Part shown: piece after piece, positions 13,674 to 20,239 of the stretch | Layout of the letters: each line of letters opens with the position of its first letter | Numbering within the stretch: the stretch's first letter is position 1 | DNA from: Hadesarchaea archaeon | Lineage (GTDB): Archaea; Hadarchaeota; Hadarchaeia; Hadarchaeales; Hadarchaeaceae | Assembly: GCA_014361095.1 (NCBI GenBank) | Contig: JACIWF010000009.1 | Coordinates: forward strand, 1-20,239 | Length of the DNA: 20,239 nt | Direction: 5' to 3' | Position numbers and translations under genes: made by a program | The notes under the pieces: model-generated | Told to the model about the DNA's origin: nothing | Seen by the model: the letters and a program-made list of their open reading frames with translations, nothing else | Databases searched by the model: none

Positions 13674-16103
13674 ATGAGGGGACTGCTGTTTGATGTTGAT
13701 ATTGCTGAGGAAGAGGAGAGGCCCAATGTAAGGCTGTTTGTAAAGGTGGCATCAGAAACAGTGGTGGCCATTGACCCCCAGTTTGAGGAATATTTTTATG
13801 TGGTTGCGGATCATCCCGCCAAGACCAGCAAGCTCATTGAGAAAATCGAGCTGGATGAAGGCGGCAGGCCGATAAGGCCGAAAAGTGTTGAAATGGTCAG
13901 GCGGACCTTGCTGGGCAATGAGGTTGAGGCGATAAGGGTCTCATTTCACCAGCCTCGGGATGCGGCAAAATTGAGGCACAAGATTCGTGAGCTGCCCGGA
14001 GTTAAAGAAATCTACGAGTTTGACATTCCCCCCGCTAGGCGATACCTGATCGACCGCGGTCTGACCCCAATGGCGGGCATCGAGTTCAGCGGCAGCATTG
14101 AGGTGAGGGATGGGGTCAAGACGGTGGTCATGGATGGGCCTCCGAAGCCTGCTCCGGTGGAGGAGACCAGGCTGAATATAATGAGTTTTGATATCGAGGT
14201 CTACAACCCCACCGGCAGCGTCAGGCCGGACAAGGACCCGATAATAATGATCAGCTTGGCGGACAATCGCGGCCTGAGAAAGGTCATCACCTGGAAAAAT
14301 TTCGATAAGAAACCGGAATATGTTGAGGTGGTCGGAAGCGAGCGGGAGATGATAAAAAAGTTCGTTGAGCTGGTTAAGGAGCGCGATGTTGATATCTTGC
14401 TAGGATATAACACCGATCTTTTTGATTTGCCCTACATACGGAGCCGGGCCAAGCAGTTAAGGGTAAAGCTGGATTTGGGTCGCGATGGTTCTGAGCTGGT
14501 GGTGCGCAAACGCAGATTTGCCACCGCATCGAAGATCCGGGGCCGCGTTCATGTCGATGTCTTTGCCATGGTTGACTTCCTAGCCACCATTGGATCGATA
14601 AGATTAATTCATTATTCGCTGGCTGACGTTTACCGCCACTACGCTGGCAGGGAGAAACCGGATTTTGAGTTCTCCGAGATGATCAACGCCTGGGAAAGAG
14701 GAGGCGACGCCGGGCGCAGATTTCTGGAATACTCAATGTCCGATGCCGATGCCACGCTGGAGGTTGGCTCTGAGCTGCTGCCCCTGTTTCTCGGGTTGAC
14801 CCGCGTCGTGGGGCAGACGCTTTTTGATGTTCAGAGGATGACTCCGGGTCAGCTGGTTGAGTGGTTGCTGGTGGCCGAGGCGCACAGGATTGGCGAGCTG
14901 GTACCGCCGCGGCCCGTTGGTGAGGAGTTTGAGGAAAGGGCGGAGGGGACATTTACCGGCGCCTATGTGATGGAACCGGTGAAGGGGCTTCATGAGGATC
15001 TGGTGGTTTTCGATTTCAGATCCTTGTATCCCTCAATAATTGTCACCCACAACATCGACCCTTCCACGTTGAACTGTCGGGACTGCAAGCCGGGTGAGAG
15101 GGAGCAGGTGCCTGGATTGAGCTACTACTTCTGCAAGCGGAGAAAGGGCTTCATCCCAGCCGTCCTTGAGCGCGTTATTGAAGAGAGAACCAAGCTGAAG
15201 GCCGAACTTAAAAAAATTGGCCGTGAGACTAGGGAGTACCGGGCCCTTGACGCGCGGCAGTGGGCGATGAAGATAGTCGCGAACTCTTTCTACGGCATGC
15301 TGGGATATCCGCGGGCCAGATGGTATTCCAAGCAGTGTGCGGAGAGCGTGACCAGCTTCGGCAGGCATTATATTCACAGGACAATCGAAATGGCGAGGGA
15401 GTTCGGCCTTGAGGTGGTTTACGGTGATACCGACAGTTTGCACTGCAAGTTAAACGGCAAGACGCGCGAGGAGGCCATGGTCTTCCTCAGGAAGGTCAAC
15501 GAGAGCCTTCCTGGGATCATGGAGTTGGAGCTGGAAGGATTTTATCCCCGCGGCATTTTCATAACCAAGAAGCGATATGCCATGGTTGATGACGAGGGCC
15601 GCATGGTCGTCAAGGGTCTGGAGTTTGTTCGCAGGGACTGGGCGGCGATAGCCAAGAAGACCCAGGAGGAGGTGCTGAGGGCAATCCTGCGCGACGGTTC
15701 ACCCAAGAAGGCTGCGGAGATCATCAGGAAGACTACCCGGGACGTCTACGAGGGGCGGGTTAATCTTGAGGACCTGATCATATACACCCAGTTGAAGATG
15801 CCCATCGAGAGCTACAAGGCAATTGGCCCGCACGTGGTGGCGGCCAAGCGCCTGAGAGAGCTGGGACATGAAATTGAGCCCGGGATGATGATAGCTTACA
15901 TTGAAGTCAAGGGCCCGGGAAGCATAAGCGATCGTGCGGTTCCGGTGGAGGATTTTGAGGGTAAGGAGTATGATCCGGATTATTATGTCGGCCATCAGAT
16001 CCTCCCTGCGGTCATGAGGATCATGGAGGTTCTAGGCTACAGCGAGGAAGATTTGAAATTCGAGAGGGAAAAGCAGATCGGGCTTGACAGGTTCATGAAA
16101 TGA
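13674..16103 (+). CDS. polB: Family B DNA polymerase (Pyrococcus type)
   Basis: A replicative or repair polymerase with proofreading, 809 residues from ATG 13674 (MRGLLFDVDI). Exonuclease motifs are DIE (residues 173-175), NTDLFD (about 246-251) and YSMSD (353-357). Polymerase motifs are DFRSLYPS (447-454), KIVANSFYG (about 533-541) and YGDTDS (583-588), all with their metal-binding aspartates. EFDIPPARRYLIDRGL and KKRYAMVDDEG are near-identical to Pyrococcus furiosus PolB. The C-terminus QIGLDRFM (801-808) fits a PCNA-interacting peptide. ATG 13668 is equally possible (two more residues); the frame stays open to TTG 13581, but those residues are unlike any PolB. TTTATT at 13639-13644, about 30 nt upstream, could be a TATA box for a leaderless message. 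A GGAGGTGG at 13604 has no usable start behind it. Its last 11 bases overlap the convergent Tfx gene. Confidence 0.96.
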   Translation: MRGLLFDVDIAEEEERPNVRLFVKVASETVVAIDPQFEEYFYVVADHPAKTSKLIEKIELDEGGRPIRPKSVEMVRRTLLGNEVEAIRVSFHQPRDAAKLRHKIRELPGVKEIYEFDIPPARRYLIDRGLTPMAGIEFSGSIEVRDGVKTVVMDGPPKPAPVEETRLNIMSFDIEVYNPTGSVRPDKDPIIMISLADNRGLRKVITWKNFDKKPEYVEVVGSEREMIKKFVELVKERDVDILLGYNTDLFDLPYIRSRAKQLRVKLDLGRDGSELVVRKRRFATASKIRGRVHVDVFAMVDFLATIGSIRLIHYSLADVYRHYAGREKPDFEFSEMINAWERGGDAGRRFLEYSMSDADATLEVGSELLPLFLGLTRVVGQTLFDVQRMTPGQLVEWLLVAEAHRIGELVPPRPVGEEFEERAEGTFTGAYVMEPVKGLHEDLVVFDFRSLYPSIIVTHNIDPSTLNCRDCKPGEREQVPGLSYYFCKRRKGFIPAVLERVIEERTKLKAELKKIGRETREYRALDARQWAMKIVANSFYGMLGYPRARWYSKQCAESVTSFGRHYIHRTIEMAREFGLEVVYGDTDSLHCKLNGKTREEAMVFLRKVNESLPGIMELELEGFYPRGIFITKKRYAMVDDEGRMVVKGLEFVRRDWAAIAKKTQEEVLRAILRDGSPKKAAEIIRKTTRDVYEGRVNLEDLIIYTQLKMPIESYKAIGPHVVAAKRLRELGHEIEPGMMIAYIEVKGPGSISDRAVPVEDFEGKEYDPDYYVGHQILPAVMRIMEVLGYSEEDLKFEREKQIGLDRFMK

Positions 16104-16497
16104 GGAGTTCACCGTTTGAGGTCAGAGCGATCTCAAAATTTTTAGTAACGGAGCGTCCGTGAATCCTGTCGCCGGCCTCTTCCTTTATTTTTGCGATGAT
16201 TTCAGCGGTCCCCTGATTCACCCTGATTTTGGCGGCGTCGGCGGCTTCAAAAATTTTTTTCGGCACCTGGAGGATATCGTCACCTTGTTTTACGGTTATG
16301 GCCACCGGGCTCTTCAGTCTTTCAAAAAGTTTCAAGGTCCTTTCTGCCCGGGCGATGTTCTCCCTGGCCCTGCGCTCGAGGATGCTGACGTTGGCCCGCG
16401 AGGTGTTAAGCTTGCGGGCTATTTCAGCCTGGGTGAGCCCCCTCATCCTAAGCTCGAGAACTCTCAGCTGGGACTCCGTCAGAAAGGTGTCCTCCAT
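16093..16497 (-). CDS. tfx: Tfx-family DNA-binding regulator
   Basis: A 134-residue regulator. Residues 5-50 form a sigma-70 region 4-like helix-turn-helix (FLTESQLRVLELRMRGLTQA, then EIARKLNTSRANVSILERRA). The following segment, ENIARAERTLKLFERL, and a beta-rich C-terminal domain (residues 65-134, e.g. VAITVKQGDDILQVPKKIFE) complete the Tfx architecture. In Methanothermobacter, Tfx binds the fmdECB operon of the molybdenum formylmethanofuran dehydrogenase. ATG 16495-16497 gives MEDTFLTESQ, the usual opening; TTG 16506 would add three residues. GTTTAATG on the minus strand (16525-16532), about 30 nt upstream, suggests a leaderless transcript. The gene is divergent from methionine aminopeptidase and overlaps polB tail to tail. 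Confidence 0.88.
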   Translation of the reverse strand: MEDTFLTESQLRVLELRMRGLTQAEIARKLNTSRANVSILERRARENIARAERTLKLFERLKSPVAITVKQGDDILQVPKKIFEAADAAKIRVNQGTAEIIAKIKEEAGDRIHGRSVTKNFEIALTSNGELLIS

Positions 16498-16552
16498 ATA
16501 CCCCAAGTTTTAATTGGTACTGTGCATTAAACAATTTTCGTTTGGTGATATT
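16498..16552. promoter_or_regulatory. Divergent tfx/map promoter region
   Basis: These 55 bases must drive both genes. GTTTAATG on the minus strand (16525-16532) suits tfx, and TTTAATTGG on the plus strand (16509-16517) suits map, placing its transcript start near 16540. GGTGAT at 16544-16549 is the ribosome site for GTG 16553. The short distance makes mutual influence, or control of map by Tfx, possible. Confidence 0.45.
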
Positions 16553-17446
16553 GTGCTGGGTGAAGAAGAGTTGGAAAAATACAGGAAGGCAGGAAAGCTG
16601 CTGGCCGAGGTTCGCGAGCAGGTGCGGCCGATGGTCAAACCTGGTGCTAGCCTGCTTGAAATAGCTGAGATGGCTGAGAAGCTCATCGTTGAGAAGGGGG
16701 CCAAGCCAGCCTTTCCCTGTAACGTTTCGGTCAATGAGGTGGCCGCCCATTACAGTCCACCCGCTGACGATGAAACGGTGATCAAAACGGGAGACATGGT
16801 CAAGGTTGATATCGGAGCCCATGTGGATGGCTATATAGCGGACACCGCTTTCACCGTGGCCACGGGGGAGAAGGCGGAGATGGTTCAGGTGGTCGAGAAG
16901 GCGCTTGAGGCCGCAATTGCCGCGGTGAAACCAGGGATCGATGTCGGGGAGATAGGCAGAGTTGTTGAGGAGACGGCAACGGCGGCCGGTTTCAAGCCAA
17001 TTCGCAATCTGACCGGGCACAGCTTGGCCAGGTGGGACCTTCATTCGGGGCTGACGATTCCCAACGTCAAGGAAACAACCGGAGTGATTTTGAAGGCGGG
17101 TGATGTGCTGGCTATCGAGCCGTTCATCACCGATGGGGCCGGATTTGTTGAGGATAAAAAGAGCCTTTATATCTTCAGATATCTGCGTGACGTTCCGACC
17201 CGGTTGAGGATGTCGCGGGAACTTTTGCGCGATGTTAAGCGCGAGTACAACGGATTGCCCTTCGCCGAGAGGTGGTTGGCCAAACGGATGTCAAAACTTC
17301 GCCTTGAGCTTACCCTCAGGGAGCTGGTGGGGCTCGGTGCCTTCTGGCCCTACTATGTTCTGGCGGAGCGGGCCAACGGCAAGGTGGCTCAGGCGGAGCA
17401 CACGGTGATAGTTACCGAATCGGGCTGCGAAGTGACGACGCGTTGA
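16553..17446 (+). CDS. map: Type II methionine aminopeptidase
   Basis: Removes the initiator methionine from new proteins. With the GTG 16553 start it has 297 residues, the normal archaeal length (Pyrococcus furiosus 295). The dinuclear metal ligands can be placed: D86 (VDIGAH), D97 (IADTA), H156 (GHSL), E189 (IEPF) and E282 (QAEHTV), with H66 (AAHYSPP) in the substrate pocket. The stretch after E189, about residues 200-270 (RYLRDVPTRLRMSRELL, LPFAERWLAK), is the helical insertion that defines type II enzymes. The longer frame to TTG 16514 has no ribosome site, while GGTGAT at 16544-16549 serves GTG 16553. The gene is divergent from tfx and ends 12 bases short of the convergent DUF116 gene. 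Confidence 0.95.
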   Translation: MLGEEELEKYRKAGKLLAEVREQVRPMVKPGASLLEIAEMAEKLIVEKGAKPAFPCNVSVNEVAAHYSPPADDETVIKTGDMVKVDIGAHVDGYIADTAFTVATGEKAEMVQVVEKALEAAIAAVKPGIDVGEIGRVVEETATAAGFKPIRNLTGHSLARWDLHSGLTIPNVKETTGVILKAGDVLAIEPFITDGAGFVEDKKSLYIFRYLRDVPTRLRMSRELLRDVKREYNGLPFAERWLAKRMSKLRLELTLRELVGLGAFWPYYVLAERANGKVAQAEHTVIVTESGCEVTTR

Positions 17447-17458
17447 AGGCCGAGTAAT

Positions 17459-18073
17459 TTACAATATTTCTGCTAAACTGCCGAGGTTGAACTTGGTGTT
17501 GGCGCAGCCATTCTTGATCAAATATACAGCTTGGGCCGGCAGATTTTTGCTTTTGAGGTATTCCTCCACCTGTTTGATCTCCTGGCTGCAGGCAACGCCC
17601 ACCACGCCCCCATACGGATTTTTCTCCAGTATCCTGGGCAGGCAGGTTCCTCCCGGCAGGATGTAAACCTCATAACCCCGGTCCCGGCCAAGAGCCGTCG
17701 CCATGTTTATCAGACAATCCGGCGAGCACCTGTTGCAATAGTATGAGGGGACGTCTGCATCGAAGTGCGCCCGACATCTGCCGTCCATGTACTTTCTGGC
17801 GCAGTGGGGCAGGAAAAGGGCTCTTCTTTTGCTTCTCTGAAATCTTTCCCTGTCCACGATGTTGTGCAAGTGGATGTCCACGAGATCCTCTATCAGCGTT
17901 GAAAAATCCACGATATTCAGACCGCCTATTTCCTGAATCTTTAGCCACTCAGCCAGGCGCCGGACCGTTGTCGCGATTCTTCGGTGCATGTTCTTTTGAT
18001 AGGCCATTTTAACTAGGCTCTCGTAGAAAGCCTGTGGCATTCGCGATAGGTCGAAGCTGAAGTGATAGGGCAT
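17459..18073 (-). CDS. DUF116 cysteine-rich protein
   Basis: A 204-residue protein of the DUF116 family, conserved in archaea and some anaerobic bacteria, with no established function that I know of. An N-terminal helical part (residues 1-85) leads into a cysteine-rich core: LPHCARKYMDGRCRA, YYCNRCSPDC, LPGGTC, GVACSQE and NGC, nine cysteines that could bind an iron-sulfur cluster or zinc. The order of motifs matches the family. It begins nine bases after the fibrillarin stop, and on the minus strand GAGGTAGAGAG (about 18074-18084) gives a ribosome site before ATG 18073. It is the last gene of an apparent nop5-flpA-DUF116 unit, so a link to RNA or ribosome maturation is conceivable, but only by position. 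Confidence 0.85.
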   Translation of the reverse strand: MPYHFSFDLSRMPQAFYESLVKMAYQKNMHRRIATTVRRLAEWLKIQEIGGLNIVDFSTLIEDLVDIHLHNIVDRERFQRSKRRALFLPHCARKYMDGRCRAHFDADVPSYYCNRCSPDCLINMATALGRDRGYEVYILPGGTCLPRILEKNPYGGVVGVACSQEIKQVEEYLKSKNLPAQAVYLIKNGCANTKFNLGSLAEIL

Positions 18074-18082
18074 CTCTCTACC

Positions 18083-18763
18083 TCATTTTCTCAGGATGAA
18101 CATGGCATGGTCCTTCTCATAAGGGTCAAGGATCTTGGCGTCGACGATTTCCATTTCCCTTTCCAGTTTCTCCATTTCATTCCTGAATATCTCGCGTGGC
18201 TCCTTGGTCACGTCGATACTTCTGGCTTTTAAGGAGAGCATGGCGTAGCCGTCTTTGGGCAGGAAAATTTTTGCGTTGGTCAGCAGGATCTCGGTCTGGT
18301 CCGGTTGGGCAATGTCTTGGTAAATAACGTCAACCTTCTTGATCAGTGAGCAGTAGCAGTGGGGCAGACGGGCATCGGCCAGTATGGGCAGCATGTTTTT
18401 CCTCTTGGAGCAGACGCGAAGCAAATCCCTTATCGGACGTGAGGAGATCTCCACGCAGTAAACGCAACCTTCTGGCCCCACGATGTCTGAGACGTGCGAA
18501 GAGGTAGTTCCGCTCGCCGCTCCTAGATAGAGGACATGTTTTCCGGGTGTTATCGGATTGACCCTCAAGTTTTTAATGATGGCGGCAGCGAGCTTGCTCC
18601 GGTAGGGATCCCAGAGCCGGTATTCAGTCCCATCCAGCTCAATTAACTTTTCGCCGTAGACCTGAGACCCGCGATCGAGATTTCTTGTGGCCAGCTTGCG
18701 GGTGCCGTCGTCAAACTCTATCCAGTAAACGGACTTGAAGCGCTCGTGCTCGACTGCTTTCAT
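18083..18763 (-). CDS. flpA: Fibrillarin, box C/D 2'-O-methyltransferase
   Basis: The catalytic subunit of archaeal box C/D RNPs; guided by small RNAs it methylates the 2'-OH of rRNA and tRNA with S-adenosylmethionine. The 226 residues hold EYRLWDPYRSKLAAAI (about 47-62), the SAM-binding loop VLYLGAASGTTSSHVSDIVG (77-96), the acidic CVYCVEIS, the catalytic-region DVIYQDIAQPDQ and LSLKARSIDVT, and the final KDHAMFILRK with the conserved histidine. Length and start (ATG 18761-18763) are normal. Its start overlaps the stop of nop5 by four bases (ATGA), so the two RNP partners, which bind each other, are translationally coupled. Confidence 0.97.
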   Translation of the reverse strand: MKAVEHERFKSVYWIEFDDGTRKLATRNLDRGSQVYGEKLIELDGTEYRLWDPYRSKLAAAIIKNLRVNPITPGKHVLYLGAASGTTSSHVSDIVGPEGCVYCVEISSRPIRDLLRVCSKRKNMLPILADARLPHCYCSLIKKVDVIYQDIAQPDQTEILLTNAKIFLPKDGYAMLSLKARSIDVTKEPREIFRNEMEKLEREMEIVDAKILDPYEKDHAMFILRK

Positions 18764-19911
18764 GGCTCTTTCCTCATCTTTCTCTTGATTTCGGCGATCC
18801 TCGCTTTAAGTTCGGCTTCAAGCTTGTCGCCAACAAACTCACCGGACATCGCATCAACCCTGGCAGCGATGGCAACTTTTCCAGCGAGCGCGCGCGCGAT
18901 CTTGCCTCTTAGCTTCTTCGGTGCCCCGCGGACCTCCGGATACTGGAAGATCACACCGTGCTTGGGGGGGCTGCCCTTCTTCTTCAGGGCTCGGAAAAGA
19001 GCCTTTTCCGCGCCTAAAATCTGGATGGTGCTGGCCGGCATCCGGGAAAGCTCTTGAAGTCCACCGGCAATCGCGATCAGGCGTGCCCCGATGGCGCTGC
19101 CGACTACCGCGCGCAGGTTGGGAGCAATCTGCGCCATCAGACCGTCGATGTATTCCGATATCTCCTTCCTCAGCTCAAAGAGTCCGAATATCTGCTCGCA
19201 GGTAGTCTTCAGCGATTTTAGGTCTATTTCGTCAAACCGGGCTCCCAGAGACTCTGCTGCGGCCTGGGCTATCTTTTCAGATTCTTCCTCCGAAAGTCCG
19301 GCAGCGTTGGCAATGGCTTCTTTGGTAAAGTCATCCCGCAGGCCGATTTTGGTAATTAGCTTGAGAAAGACCTCGTGGTCCGGGACCAAGCGATCAAGCT
19401 CAGGGAAGTGGATAGAATACCATTCCCTAACACGGACGACAAGAATGTTGGTGAACTTGTCGATATCGTCAAGCAACCCAATTGACTGGGTGATTAAACT
19501 ATCCCTCTGGGCAGCTTCAGTTCGGAGCTTGTGACGCGTGAGGATGAAGTTCACCTCGCGGGCAAAATCATCAACTTTTTCAAAGCCCAGCTCCTCCGCG
19601 ATGTCATGAAGCCTGTCCCGCAGCATGGAACCAGCCACGTTTGGTATCAATATCTCGAACCTCGCTTTTTTGAACTCCTCTTTAAGCTTGTCAACTAGAT
19701 GCTTAGATTCAAGAGTGAACTCGCGATGATTTTTTCTCACCAGTTCAGCGATGAGTTCGCGATGTTCATCGGTGGGCGTGCCCATCTCTATGCTGACCAT
19801 CTTTCCCGCAACCACCGCCGGGTCGCGAGGGAACTTTCTAAAGGAGATCAACTTACCCTTATCGTCAAAGGCAAAGACGCCAAGCACGCTTTCGGCGACA
19901 TGTATGGACAT
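18760..19911 (-). CDS. nop5: Nop5/Nop56-58 box C/D RNP core protein
   Basis: The scaffold of the box C/D methylation RNP: it binds fibrillarin, dimerises through a coiled coil, and holds the L7Ae-guide RNA complex. In its 383 residues the N-terminal domain (1-115, opening MSIHVAESVLGVFAFDDKGK) is the fibrillarin-binding part, the charged helical region (about 120-240) is the coiled coil, and the Nop domain (about 250-345) carries GSAIGARLIAIAGGLQELSR and GAEKALFRALKKKGSPPKHG with the RNA-binding loop. The end is lysine/arginine-rich (RIAEIKRKMRKEP), as is common. On the minus strand AAATTATTAT (19941-19950), about 34 nt upstream of ATG 19911, is a likely TATA box. It opens the three-gene unit with fibrillarin and DUF116. 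Confidence 0.97.
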   Translation of the reverse strand: MSIHVAESVLGVFAFDDKGKLISFRKFPRDPAVVAGKMVSIEMGTPTDEHRELIAELVRKNHREFTLESKHLVDKLKEEFKKARFEILIPNVAGSMLRDRLHDIAEELGFEKVDDFAREVNFILTRHKLRTEAAQRDSLITQSIGLLDDIDKFTNILVVRVREWYSIHFPELDRLVPDHEVFLKLITKIGLRDDFTKEAIANAAGLSEEESEKIAQAAAESLGARFDEIDLKSLKTTCEQIFGLFELRKEISEYIDGLMAQIAPNLRAVVGSAIGARLIAIAGGLQELSRMPASTIQILGAEKALFRALKKKGSPPKHGVIFQYPEVRGAPKKLRGKIARALAGKVAIAARVDAMSGEFVGDKLEAELKARIAEIKRKMRKEP

Positions 19912-19940
19912 GTTTTCCGTTTAAGATTTATCGTGCTGCT

Positions 19941-19950
19941 ATAATAATTT
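19941..19950 (-). promoter_or_regulatory. TATA box of the nop5 operon
   Basis: AAATTATTAT on the minus strand is A+T-rich and about 34 nt before ATG 19911, giving a short 5' leader. Confidence 0.45.
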
Positions 19951-19996
19951 AGTCCGTATGTTTTGAAAGTAGAAAAATTTCAAATTTCATAGGCAA

Positions 19997-20034
19997 CTTA
20001 TTTAATTACAGTGGAAAGAGGTCAATGATGGAGG
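19997..20034 (+). promoter_or_regulatory. Promoter and ribosome site of the GAPDH gene
   Basis: CTTATTTAATTA (about 19997-20008) is a TATA-like box. GGAGG at 20030-20034 stands six bases before ATG 20041 and is a clear Shine-Dalgarno site; it decides for ATG 20041 over the in-frame-less ATGs at 20025 and 20028. Confidence 0.55.
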
Positions 20035-20040
20035 AAAATC

Positions 20041-20239
20041 ATGAAAAAAGTTGGTATAAACGGTTTTGGGAGGATCGGTCGCGTCTTTCTGAGAGCCGCC
20101 CTGGCCGACGAAGAGTTTATGAAACGGTTTGATGTGGTGGTGATAAACAGCCCCTCTCCGGCGAAGACCTATGCCCATCTGTTGAAATATGACTCAGTTT
20201 TCGGGGTTTTGAAGAGGAAGGTTGAGGGCACAGAGAACT
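20041..20239 (+). CDS. gap: Class I glyceraldehyde-3-phosphate dehydrogenase, N-terminal part
   Basis: Only the first 66 codons are in the window. They encode MKKVGINGFGRIGRVFLRAA, then FDVVVINSPSPAKTYAHLLKYDSVFGVLKRKVEG. NGFGRIGR and AHLLKYDSVFG are the hallmarks of class I (bacterial/eukaryotic) GAPDH, whereas the common archaeal class II enzyme opens VAINGYGTIGKRVADAV and lacks these. The enzyme oxidises glyceraldehyde-3-phosphate in glycolysis or acts in reverse in gluconeogenesis. In the usual INDLTDAKT the Asp after Asn (Asp32 of Bacillus GAPDH) contacts the NAD ribose; here it is Ser (INSPSPAKT), which would allow NADP. The catalytic domain lies beyond the window, so activity cannot be judged. 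Confidence 0.93.
   Translation, partial: MKKVGINGFGRIGRVFLRAALADEEFMKRFDVVVINSPSPAKTYAHLLKYDSVFGVLKRKVEGTEN

Noticed and set aside
61..20000. Repeat TAGGCAACTTA at 61-71 and 19990-20000, almost at the two ends of the window
   Set aside because: An 11-base match between two places in 20 kb is expected many times by chance, and there is no longer homology around either copy.
1..20239. tRNA, rRNA, CRISPR arrays, insertion sequences or attachment sites
   Set aside because: Reading both strands showed no tRNA-like cloverleaf, no regularly spaced repeats, no transposase and no direct repeats bounding a block; small guide RNAs could be missed by eye.

Overview
The window is chromosomal DNA from an archaeon. 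The evidence is a box C/D RNP pair (Nop5 and fibrillarin), a Pyrococcus-type family B DNA polymerase, an ATP-dependent DNA ligase, a Tfx-type regulator, a type II methionine aminopeptidase, TATA-like boxes about 25-35 nt upstream of several starts, and Shine-Dalgarno sites of the form GGTGAT. Gene families and the moderate G+C (judged by eye) fit a euryarchaeal or deep-branching lineage of the Hadarchaeota kind. I cannot assign it more precisely from sequence alone.

Layout. 107-880 (-) is a stand-alone DpnI-type restriction endonuclease, specific in the family for adenine-methylated GATC, divergent from the DNA ligase gene (1033-2703, +). A uridine phosphorylase (2704-3468, -) is followed upstream by an EamA/DMT transporter (3505-4356, -) and the collapsed remnant of a second copy (4423-4747, -). 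A small four-helix membrane protein (4921-5328, +) precedes an apparent three-gene unit (5431-8421, +): a secreted, membrane-anchored NEW3/Ig-like protein, an ABC ATPase and an ABC-2 permease. At 8579-12469 (+) lies a molybdenum hydroxylase operon of the xanthine dehydrogenase/CO dehydrogenase superfamily in the order large, FAD and 2Fe-2S subunit, ending in a 72-residue protein that may be MoaD/ThiS-like. Convergent to it is a transcarbamylase of the N-acetylornithine/N-succinylornithine/YgeW type (12483-13535, -).

DNA polymerase B (13674-16103, +) overlaps the 3' end of a Tfx-family regulator (16093-16497, -), which is divergent from methionine aminopeptidase (16553-17446, +). A tightly packed unit on the minus strand reads nop5, fibrillarin, DUF116 (19911 down to 17459). 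The window ends inside a GAPDH gene (20041 onward, +) that is of the bacterial/eukaryotic class I type, not the usual archaeal class II.

Functionally this is mostly housekeeping information processing (replication, repair, rRNA 2'-O-methylation, N-terminal Met removal). Set among it are one defence gene (DpnI-like), an export/ABC unit of unknown cargo, and a possible catabolic neighbourhood (Mo hydroxylase plus transcarbamylase) that recalls bacterial purine/ureide fermentation loci. No tRNA, rRNA, CRISPR array or insertion sequence was recognised.
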